NCBI GenBank assembly: GCA_041946755.1
Contig: JBHGBB010000221.1
Span: 1-5,884 of the forward strand
Length of the DNA stretch: 5,884 nucleotides
Source of the DNA: JBHGBB01 sp041946755
Lineage (GTDB): Bacteria > UBP4 > UBA4092 > JAOAEQ01
Direction of reading: 5' to 3'
The position numbers were made by a program, and so were the translations under genes. Below, in pieces: positions 1 to 5,385 of this stretch (its first letter is position 1; every line of letters begins with the position of its first letter). The notes below the pieces were generated by a model that was not told where the DNA came from, ran no database searches, and worked only from the letters and a program-made list of their open reading frames with translations.

Positions 1-152
1 AAGAGCGGGCCGTCGCAGGTGGCGCAGTAGCTCACGCCCTGGCCGACGAGATCGCCCTCGCCGGCGATCAGGCGCGCCTTGGGGATGGGCCGGCCGGTGG
101 CCAGGATCATCGCGTCGCAGGCGATGACCTCTTTCTTGGTGGTCACGTATTT
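1..152 (-). CDS. trxB: Thioredoxin reductase (TrxB-type), internal fragment
   Basis: The minus strand is open from about 152 to the window edge. It encodes a segment with ILATG, then an acidic GEG turn, then GVSYCATCDGPL. This matches the middle of bacterial thioredoxin reductase, the flavoprotein that passes electrons from NADPH through FAD to thioredoxin in the cytoplasm. The ATG motif closes the FAD domain, and CATC is the redox-active disulfide (cysteine codons at 24-26 and 15-17), equivalent to C136/C139 of the E. coli enzyme. Only about 50 of some 310 residues are present. The 3' part lies off the left edge. The 5' part is lost at a junction near 138-152, where the sequence changes into a permease gene on the other strand. 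The stretch between ILATG and GEG is unusual (GRPIPKAR), so a TrxB-like paralogue cannot be excluded. Identification rests on motifs only. Confidence 0.78.
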
Positions 153-381
153 CGGCCTTGACCTGGGGGCCATGGTCGGCGGCACCATCATCACTGAGAC
201 CGTCTTCAGCTGGCCCGGGGTTGGTCGCGAGATCTACCTTGCCATCGGGCAGCGTGACTGGCCGATCGTTATGGGCGGGACGATAATCATCGTGTTCATG
301 GTCATGATCATCAACCTTCTCGTCGACATCAGCTACGCGTTCCTCGATCCGCGCATCCGTTACGGGCGTCAGGTAGCGTAA
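139..381 (+). CDS. Peptide/nickel ABC transporter permease DppB/OppB-type, C-terminal fragment
   Basis: About 80 C-terminal residues of an inner-membrane permease of the DppB/OppB family (binding-protein-dependent importers of peptides, nickel and related solutes). The family hallmark is a GG-xxx-TETVFSWPGVG stretch, then an ARD/QRDWP-type loop, a hydrophobic helix (GGTIIIVFMVMIINLLVD) and the terminal DPRIRYG. A full protein has about 310-330 residues, so the N-terminal helices and the EAA loop that contacts the ATPase are missing. The frame stays open upstream to an ATG at 79, but those residues do not resemble a permease and lie antisense to the thioredoxin reductase fragment. True homology begins at about 139-150. 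The stop (379-381) is followed after 8 bp by the partner permease gene, the usual dppBC/oppBC order. The substrate cannot be told from this part. Confidence 0.88.
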   Translation: MVTYFGLDLGAMVGGTIITETVFSWPGVGREIYLAIGQRDWPIVMGGTIIIVFMVMIINLLVDISYAFLDPRIRYGRQVA

Positions 382-384
382 GGA
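380..384 (+). promoter_or_regulatory. Shine-Dalgarno site of the dppC-like gene
   Basis: AAGGA lies 5 nt before the ATG at 390 and overlaps the stop codon of the upstream permease gene (379-381). Spacing and sequence are close to ideal, which fixes the start of the second permease and suggests translational coupling of the two subunits. Confidence 0.75.
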
Positions 385-389
385 CACAG

Positions 390-845
390 ATGACTCCCGG
401 ACTTGGCACAGGAACCCCGTTAGGCTACTCGGATACGAATCTTCCCCAGCCGGACGGAACGACTCGCGTGACCACGGACAAGGCTCGGACCTTGCGGGCC
501 GACGCTCTGCGGCGGTTGCGTAAGAACAAGCTGGCGATCGCTGGTCTGGTCTGGATCATCATCGTCATACTCATCGCCATAACGGCAGACCTGTGGGCGC
601 CGCGCTGGCTGGGCGACCCTGTGAAGATCGACTCGGCGACGGCCGCTCAGCAAAGGCTCCTGCCGCCCTCGCTCGAGCATCCGTTCGGCACCGACAAGCT
701 GGGTCGCGACGTCGCTTCGCGCGTGGTATACGGAGCGCGCGTGTCGCTCATCGTGGGAATCTTGGCCGTGGCCATCATGGTCGCCATCGGTCTCCTTCTT
801 GGAGCGCTGGCCGCCTACTATGGGGGCATTTGGGACAGCATCATG
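390..845 (+). CDS. Peptide/nickel ABC transporter permease DppC/OppC-type, N-terminal half
   Basis: The second inner-membrane subunit of the same importer, pairing with the DppB-like protein to form the channel. The start at 390 has a good Shine-Dalgarno site. A hydrophilic N-terminal tail of about 40 residues leads to the family's RRLRKNKLAIAGL motif, a first helix (about 48-68), a periplasmic segment with HPFGTDKLGRDV (97-108) and YGARVSL, and a second helix (about 117-142). It ends at YYGG-IWDSIM (143-152). Full proteins have about 280-320 residues, so half is missing, including the EAA loop. The frame runs on to a stop at 879-881, but after about residue 152 it no longer resembles the family and lies over the start of an oxidoreductase in another frame. 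The truncation is the chimeric junction, not a natural pseudogene. High G+C and GC-rich third positions agree with the DppB fragment. Confidence 0.92.
824..845. other. Chimeric junction between GC-rich and AT-rich pieces
   Basis: Over these roughly 22 bases two readings both make sense. The dppC frame gives GG-IWDSIM, and the +2 frame gives GHLGQHHA, the start of the Gfo/Idh/MocA Rossmann fold. Upstream the DNA is GC-rich; downstream it turns AT-rich at once. The shared stretch is about the length of an assembly k-mer or a recombination microhomology. The exact breakpoint within it cannot be placed. Confidence 0.8.
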
Positions 846-1735
846 CACGAATATATTCTCAATTGCATGATATCAAATTAGTCGGAGTGGTTGACAGTGA
901 TATTAATCGAGCAAACCAGATAGCCCAGCAGTACCATACGAAAGCATATCCGACAATAGAACAACTACTTAACCACGAACAAGTTAATGCGGTAAGTGTT
1001 GTAGTTCCGACTTCTGCGCATTTTAATATTGCCCAGTTTTTCTTAAATAAAGGTATTCACTGCCTGGTAGAGAAACCGATTACCGCTTCTTTGAATGAAG
1101 CAACAGAATTAGTTCAAATATCCAATCAGGAGAAACTGGTTCTCCAGGTCGGGCATGTAGAACGATTCAATGTTGCAGTTCGAGAATTATCGAAATTGCT
1201 TAACCAACCTCGATTTATCGAATCGCATCGATTAGCACCTTTCGACCCTCGCGTTAAAGATGTTGGGGTAGTGTTGGATCTCATGATTCATGATTTGGAT
1301 ATTATTCTTGCTGTAGTCGCTTCACCGATAGTAGCAATAGAAGCGGTCGGAGTAGCGGTATTAACCAACCATGAAGATATCGCAAATGCGCATATAAAGT
1401 TCGAGAATGGTTGTATTGCCAATGTAACTGCCAGCCGGGTATCGCCGGATAAAATGCGGAAAATCAGAATATTCCAATCGGATGCATATTTTTCGCTCGA
1501 TTATGCTTTGCCTGAGCTAGAAGTGTATCGTAAAGTTCTTCAAAACAATAAACCGGTGATTGAATATCAGAAAGTGAATGTTGAAAAGCAGGAACCGTTA
1601 AGGCTGGAGCTGGAATCATTTTTGTCATGTGTTCGTGCCGGGAAGAAGCCGATTGTTTCCGGAGAACATGGTCGAGATGCTCTCGAATTAGCACTAGAGA
1701 TCACCCGGTTAATGAGTAAAGGCAGTCCAACATAA
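824..1735 (+). CDS. Gfo/Idh/MocA-family NAD(P)-dependent sugar oxidoreductase, lacks extreme N-terminus
   Basis: About 303 residues of a cytoplasmic Gfo/Idh/MocA oxidoreductase, a family that oxidises or reduces hydroxyls of sugars, often nucleotide-linked ones. The N-terminal Rossmann domain begins within GHLGQHHARIYS (residues 1-12 here). It ends its second strand in VVD (D24), an acidic residue that favours NAD. EKP (83-85) carries the family's catalytic lysine. Then come GHVERFN (110-116) and the LMIHDLD segment with a conserved histidine (156) in the substrate domain. The frame is open upstream to an ATG at 593, but that part is a shadow of dppC. The true start and about 10 residues (the first strand and start of the glycine loop) are lost at the junction. 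The gene ends 34 bp before lpxB in the same direction, suggesting one operon and a role in lipid A precursor synthesis. In Acidithiobacillus ferrooxidans the oxidoreductase GnnA, between lpxA and lpxB, acts with aminotransferase GnnB on UDP-GlcNAc. That activity here is inference. Confidence 0.93.
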   Translation, partial: GHLGQHHARIYSQLHDIKLVGVVDSDINRANQIAQQYHTKAYPTIEQLLNHEQVNAVSVVVPTSAHFNIAQFFLNKGIHCLVEKPITASLNEATELVQISNQEKLVLQVGHVERFNVAVRELSKLLNQPRFIESHRLAPFDPRVKDVGVVLDLMIHDLDIILAVVASPIVAIEAVGVAVLTNHEDIANAHIKFENGCIANVTASRVSPDKMRKIRIFQSDAYFSLDYALPELEVYRKVLQNNKPVIEYQKVNVEKQEPLRLELESFLSCVRAGKKPIVSGEHGRDALELALEITRLMSKGSPT

Positions 1736-1769
1736 TTCAGAAAATCTATTTATATCTCCATACATCAGT

Positions 1770-2909
1770 ATGAATCTGCGTATTTTAATTATCGCCGGAG
1801 AAGAATCCGGCGACCTTCATGCATCAAACCTTTGCCTGGCATTAAAACAATTAAATCCGGAAATCAAATTTATCGGATTAGGTGGACAGCGGATGCAGGA
1901 TGCCGGAGTTACTCTCTTACACAATCTGGTAGAACGAGCGGTGGTCGGTTTCTGGGAACCCATTAAACAGCTAAATTATTTTAGAAAACTCATGGCTGAA
2001 TTAGAGCAGTATGTTAAGCTCGAAAAGCCGGATGCCATTATACTCGTCGACTATCCCGGATTTAATTTACGGTTTGCCGCTCGCATAAAAAAATACCAGG
2101 TGCCAATATTATATTATATCAGTCCGCAGGTTTGGGCTTGGGGGCAAGGGAGAATAAAGAAGATCGCTCTATTAATGGATAAAATGTTGGTGATTTTTCC
2201 GTTTGAGCAGAACATATATACCCCCTATGGTTTAACGGCAGAATTTGTTGGACATCCCCTTTTAGACGTAATAAAAATAAACCTTAATCGGGAAAAAATA
2301 TGTCAGAAATATGGGTTAGATAATGCCACGCCAATTATAACCCTATTACCCGGAAGTAGAAAGCAGGAAATTACCACCTTATTACCAATAATGCTTCATG
2401 CGGGTAATATTATCAATCAGCATGTAGCGAAAGTGCAATTTGTTTTATTATTAGTCAGAGAAGAGTTTCGGGATATAGCGCAATCCATGATAGCTTCGTC
2501 TGGATTGAAGGTAATGATTTGTACCGAAGATAAATATGACATTCGTGCAGCATCGAATATCTCGATGGTGTCTTCCGGTACCGCAACACTAGAGGGGGCA
2601 ATTGTTGGAACGCCGATGGTAGTGGTATATAAGGTATCTCCGGTAACCGCACTGTTTGCCCGATTCTTGATTCAAATTCCGGATATCGCTTTAGTCAATG
2701 TAGTTGCCGGAAGCCGGATTGTCCCGGAATTGGTGCAAAAAGAACTTACTGCAGATAAGCTAGCGCGCGCTACTTTAGCGATACTTACCGATCCTGACCT
2801 CACCACTGAAATCAAGCGGAAATTGGAAATTGTTAGAACCCGATTGGGTTCACCAGGCGCATCTACTCGCGCAGCACAATCAATTCTCAATTACCTTGCC
2901 CTAAAATAA
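1770..2909 (+). CDS. lpxB: Lipid-A-disaccharide synthase LpxB
   Basis: A complete 379-residue LpxB (E. coli: 382), a GT19-family glycosyltransferase at the inner face of the inner membrane. It joins UDP-2,3-diacylglucosamine to 2,3-diacylglucosamine 1-phosphate (lipid X), giving the lipid A disaccharide 1-phosphate. Family blocks appear in order: IIAGEESGDLHA (7-18), GLGGQRMQDAG (36-46), LVDYPGFNLR (92-101), YYISPQVWAWG (115-125), FEQ and FVGHP (159-163), LLPGSRKQE (192-200), SSGTATLEGA (268-277), PMVVVYK (282-288) and VPELVQ (318-323). By position, D94 and R197 match the essential D98 and R201 of the E. coli enzyme. The ATG at 1770 puts the GEESGD loop at the normal distance from the N-terminus. 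No clear Shine-Dalgarno site precedes it, so translation may depend on the upstream gene, which stops 34 bp earlier. It implies a Gram-negative host with lipid A. Confidence 0.97.
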   Translation: MNLRILIIAGEESGDLHASNLCLALKQLNPEIKFIGLGGQRMQDAGVTLLHNLVERAVVGFWEPIKQLNYFRKLMAELEQYVKLEKPDAIILVDYPGFNLRFAARIKKYQVPILYYISPQVWAWGQGRIKKIALLMDKMLVIFPFEQNIYTPYGLTAEFVGHPLLDVIKINLNREKICQKYGLDNATPIITLLPGSRKQEITTLLPIMLHAGNIINQHVAKVQFVLLLVREEFRDIAQSMIASSGLKVMICTEDKYDIRAASNISMVSSGTATLEGAIVGTPMVVVYKVSPVTALFARFLIQIPDIALVNVVAGSRIVPELVQKELTADKLARATLAILTDPDLTTEIKRKLEIVRTRLGSPGASTRAAQSILNYLALK

Positions 2910-2985
2910 TATACTAGAAAAAAGAGAAAATAAAGGGTAGTACTATTGATTTGAATCGAAGGAATATCGATATTACAATGGAAGA
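2910..2985. other. Convergent intergenic gap, no clear terminator
   Basis: This 76-bp gap separates the 3' ends of lpxB (plus) and the 238-residue membrane protein gene (minus). It is AT-rich and has A-rich runs on the plus strand near 2916-2936. Its only symmetric elements are loopless palindromes: TAGTACTA (2938-2945) and the 12-bp AATATCGATATT (2963-2974). Neither makes a convincing hairpin with a U-tract, so how transcription ends for either gene is not visible here. Confidence 0.5.
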
Positions 2986-3702
2986 TTAGGTTCCGGAATG
3001 GAAAACCCGCATAACCAGCGGCCACCAGTCAAGGATAAGAAACCGCATTCTACCAATAACCAAAGATACACGACTCATTACTGTATATCCGAACGCAGCG
3101 CCAAACGATACCATCAGGAAAATAATACCCATCCAAGAAACAGCTTTGAGCGTTTTCCCCTGTTCGATTGAGAAGAAGAAATAGATCAATACTGCTACAA
3201 CGCCTACTACAATCACCAGCGAGTTAATTTCAAAGCTACCTTTGGCAACTAAAGGTGCAATGGTTGCGCTGGTATGTCGAATTAAACTGGCCTGAATTGA
3301 ATTGGGTACCCCGATACCAGCGGCAGCGCCAATAATGAATGCAATCGGAATTCGGCTTACCCAAGATATCTTTTTGAAGAACCGACTATACATCAATAGA
3401 CCTAATAATGCGGGGATTAATAGGAGATACTCACCTTGGGTAAAAGATAATGGTCTCCATAAATAAACAATATAGTTTTTTAAAGTAAGTAAAGTAATTA
3501 CGTTTTCTCGGTCGAAAATCTGATCAAGCAAATTCGGTTGGATAATATTAAAATAAGTAATGCATATCGTATATCCGGCAGAAACCCCAACATAAATATG
3601 TTCAGCAAGTTTATATGCCGGATTATCTTTATATAAAAAGCTATAAATAGCTATGGTTAATCCAGCAGCAATCCAGATACCGATTATTTCTAAACCAGTC
3701 AT
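2986..3702 (-). CDS. Uncharacterised multi-pass membrane protein (238 aa), last gene of membrane cluster
   Basis: A 238-residue integral membrane protein of unknown function. By eye the hydrophobic segments are at about 4-23, 36-54, 91-106, 117-133, 161-178 and 187-208, with a possible seventh at 213-231. Between the first two lies a polar, charged stretch, YKDNPAYKLAEHIYVG (24-39), the most motif-like part and probably conserved. Residues 55-75 form a longer polar loop. The start is the only ATG in the frame; upstream the frame is open to a TAG at 3778-3780 without another plausible start. The Shine-Dalgarno region is weak. It lies 87 bp downstream of the 273-residue gene on the same strand and is presumably cotranscribed with it. 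The fold and composition look like a real conserved membrane protein, but no catalytic or transport signature is visible and I do not assign a function. Confidence 0.78.
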   Translation of the reverse strand: MTGLEIIGIWIAAGLTIAIYSFLYKDNPAYKLAEHIYVGVSAGYTICITYFNIIQPNLLDQIFDRENVITLLTLKNYIVYLWRPLSFTQGEYLLLIPALLGLLMYSRFFKKISWVSRIPIAFIIGAAAGIGVPNSIQASLIRHTSATIAPLVAKGSFEINSLVIVVGVVAVLIYFFFSIEQGKTLKAVSWMGIIFLMVSFGAAFGYTVMSRVSLVIGRMRFLILDWWPLVMRVFHSGT

Positions 3703-3789
3703 AAGAGAATCCGATTCCAGCGATTTATAAATCCGATTAATGCGATATACGAAATCGTAGTAATCGTTTTGTGATTGCTAGAATCACTT
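3703..3789. other. Intergenic gap with hairpin and palindromes
   Basis: 87 bp between two same-strand genes, longer than the other gaps in the cluster. It contains a 6-bp stem with a 5-nt loop (GTGATT 3771-3776 with AATCAC 3782-3787) just after the stop of the 273-residue gene. It also has a 12-bp palindrome GATTTATAAATC (3722-3733), and the 9-mer AATCCGATT twice (3708-3716 and 3730-3738). On the minus strand the hairpin is followed by AAAACG, not a U-run, so it is not an intrinsic terminator for the cluster. It might be a processing or stability element. Confidence 0.4.
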
Positions 3790-4611
3790 TTATTTCTTTT
3801 TACCCCGTAATGTAAAATAGCTAATATTGCCAAAAACAATCAGCATAATTATAAAGATATGGATTACTGATTGGCTATCCATACCTTCAGACCCACTACT
3901 ACGATATCCTACCAACTTCTCGTATTCGGAAGCGCCTTTTAATCCACCAATGATACCGGTTAGTTGCTTGGCCTGCATTGCCGGATAATTTCCCGGTGCC
4001 ATAACTGCAGTACAACCAGCGCCAAGCTTAATGCCATATCGTTCATAGCCATAAGTAATCCAGTCAAAAACAGTCGAATCGTCATGTAAACAAACGAGAT
4101 ATGAAATATCTCGAAGTGTTTGTATTCCTTTTAAAACCTCTAAATTAAGCGTACTATTTCCATAAAAATCTTTGGGAAAAGTCTTTCGCAAATCGGTGCC
4201 AAGTCCAATAATAACCGCATATCCACCGGCTTTATATCCCAAATTAACATAATCTTTACCATTAACTTTACCATACTGTTTACCAATTTGGGTTAGCCAT
4301 TTTTCGGCTAGACCAGTACCGCTGGCATAATTGGTGACAGCAATCACTCGCAAATTACGGGAGAAACAATGCTTGAGAATAGCGATTGCCATCGGGTCTA
4401 ATTCCGGAGTCGAAGCGGGCTCATAATCGAAATCGATCATTACTGCACTGCCTGCAGGCAGTTTATCGATTTCATCATAAACACCCCGAACTTCAGCGGT
4501 AACGAAAACCGGTAGGTTTAATGGATATATAATGGGTATCGCAACCGCAATAATAACCACTAAAAAGATAATCCGACGATCGATTTTGCCTAATTTACGT
4601 AACCAATCCAT
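3790..4611 (-). CDS. Uncharacterised protein with membrane anchors at both ends and a soluble alpha/beta-like domain (273 aa)
   Basis: A short basic N-terminus (MDWLRKLGKIDRR) leads into a signal-anchor helix at about 13-30. A soluble region of about 215 residues follows, then a second helix at about 248-267 and a basic RGKKK tail. By the positive-inside rule both ends are cytoplasmic and the soluble domain faces outward. It shows alternating strand-like and helical stretches, such as SAVMIDFDYE (55-64), NLRVIAVTNY (86-95) and GYAVIIGLGTDLRK (130-143), suggesting an alpha/beta fold. GCTAVMAPGNYPAMQ (199-213) and LTGIIGGLKGASEYEKLVG (217-235) precede GMDSQS (243-248) and the last helix. The C-terminal layout resembles the DUF6754-like protein two genes upstream, so the two may be paralogues. 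No catalytic triad or nucleotide-binding loop is evident. AAGGA lies only 1 nt before the ATG, unusually close, but no better start exists. The function is unknown. Confidence 0.82.
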   Translation of the reverse strand: MDWLRKLGKIDRRIIFLVVIIAVAIPIIYPLNLPVFVTAEVRGVYDEIDKLPAGSAVMIDFDYEPASTPELDPMAIAILKHCFSRNLRVIAVTNYASGTGLAEKWLTQIGKQYGKVNGKDYVNLGYKAGGYAVIIGLGTDLRKTFPKDFYGNSTLNLEVLKGIQTLRDISYLVCLHDDSTVFDWITYGYERYGIKLGAGCTAVMAPGNYPAMQAKQLTGIIGGLKGASEYEKLVGYRSSGSEGMDSQSVIHIFIIMLIVFGNISYFTLRGKKK

Positions 4612-4623
4612 TTCCTTGAATTC

Positions 4624-4677
4624 AGATTTCAGATTTCGGTTTGCGGTTTTGATTCCGCAATTCGAAATCTCAAATCT
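4624..4677 (-). repeat. Long imperfect inverted repeat (hairpin) between cluster genes
   Basis: The 75-bp gap between the 218- and 273-residue genes is almost filled by one hairpin. The outer stem pairs AGATTT (4624-4629) with AAATCT (4672-4677). A C-C mismatch follows (4630/4671), then an 8-bp stem of AGATTTCG (4631-4638) with CGAAATCT (4663-4670). A 2-nt bulged step leads to a 6-bp stem, TTGCGG (4641-4646) with CCGCAA (4655-4660), and an 8-nt loop (4647-4654). In all 20 positions pair. On the minus strand it starts 9 nt after a stop codon and ends 12 nt before the next ATG. No U-tract follows, so it is not a normal intrinsic terminator. It could be an RNA processing or stability stem, a translation control element, or a small mobile repeat (REP- or MITE-like). 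The outer arms are built from repeated AGATTTC units. Confidence 0.75.
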
Positions 4678-4686
4678 CCATTTGAC

Positions 4687-5343
4687 TTAATCTTTCCCTT
4701 GATAAGTTCGTTCAATCCCTAAAATAATACGCAATGAAGTTGCTATTGCACCGATACTAATTCCCATACCGATAGCTCGAGCCGCTGCCATACCTGGAAC
4801 ATTAAGTATCCAACTGCTAACCTGAGTGAACCCGTATGGATGAAGGAAAGACGGCATTTTCTGCCAGAGCATATCACCAAACGGGATTCGGCCAACCATA
4901 ATTACTACAGCTACAATCAACATAATCGTTGCTTCAGTATTGCGAGCAATAAATGCCCGGTATGCTGCGGAACAGACAAAAAATGCCGTTAACGAAAAAG
5001 TCGATGCGGTCAATGGTGTCTGGATATTATTAAACATCCACATGAATGGGGTGCCTTCCTTAATTCCGAAAATAAAACCAATAAGGGTCATCGAGATTAA
5101 TGAGATATATAAAACCACACTATATCCCCATCCGGCGGAAAGCCGTCTGATTTTAAAATAATGCGCGCGAATTAAACTAACGATTCCAATTAACAGCGCA
5201 AATCCGGCGATAAGACGAATCCAAGTAGTTATATTGTTCAAGAGGTCATTGGAAAGCTTTAAGGGAATGAAATACTGCGTAATCATTCCAAATCCAAGAA
5301 CTAAAACAATGATAGTTGGTAACTGGCGTTTAAAAAAATCCAT
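4687..5343 (-). CDS. Uncharacterised six-helix membrane protein (218 aa)
   Basis: A 218-residue integral membrane protein of unknown function. Hydrophobic segments are at about 9-27, 39-58, 72-94, 111-132, 137-151 and 183-206. The most distinctive part is the C-terminal half: FIARNTEATIMLIVAVV (131-147), GRIPFGDMLW (151-160), and NVPGMAAARA (181-190) running into a glycine-rich helix and SLRIILGIERTY (203-214). These motif-like blocks of small and charged residues near membrane segments suggest a conserved family rather than a chance frame. The ATG at 5341-5343 is the only start before a TAG at 5359-5361, and no clear Shine-Dalgarno site precedes it. It sits 42 bp after the DUF6754-like gene and 75 bp before the 273-residue gene, so it is probably part of the same transcript and perhaps of the same complex. 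No transporter or enzyme signature was recognised. Confidence 0.82.
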   Translation of the reverse strand: MDFFKRQLPTIIVLVLGFGMITQYFIPLKLSNDLLNNITTWIRLIAGFALLIGIVSLIRAHYFKIRRLSAGWGYSVVLYISLISMTLIGFIFGIKEGTPFMWMFNNIQTPLTASTFSLTAFFVCSAAYRAFIARNTEATIMLIVAVVIMVGRIPFGDMLWQKMPSFLHPYGFTQVSSWILNVPGMAAARAIGMGISIGAIATSLRIILGIERTYQGKD

Positions 5344-5385
5344 ACGATTTAACTCATTCTAATGCGATAATCAATTTTGTATATA

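Noticed and set aside
593..823. N-terminal extension of the oxidoreductase back to an ATG at 593
   Set aside because: The translation is arginine- and alanine-rich with no Gfo/Idh/MocA features and lies in a shadow frame over a clear DppC sequence. The real N-terminus was lost at the junction.
420..848. Minus-strand open frame of 142 codons across the dppC-like gene
   Set aside because: Low-complexity, Arg/Asp/His-rich translation antisense to a well-supported permease; a typical shadow in GC-rich DNA.
846..881. C-terminus of the dppC-like gene ending at a stop at 879-881
   Set aside because: These residues do not resemble the family and overlap the oxidoreductase frame, so this stop is an artefact of the join and not a natural nonsense mutation.
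1464..2890. Short minus-strand open frames under the oxidoreductase and lpxB (for example 1464-1694, 2455-2652, 2672-2890)
   Set aside because: All lie antisense to strongly supported genes and show no domain-like sequence.
2963..2974. 12-bp perfect palindrome in the convergent gap as a terminator or operator
   Set aside because: It has no loop and no adjacent U-tract, so it makes a poor terminator. Such palindromes arise by chance in AT-rich DNA, and no known regulator site was recognised.
4940..5161. Plus-strand open frame of 73 codons inside the 218-residue membrane gene
   Set aside because: It is antisense to a membrane protein with clear hydrophobic periodicity and has no recognisable features of its own.
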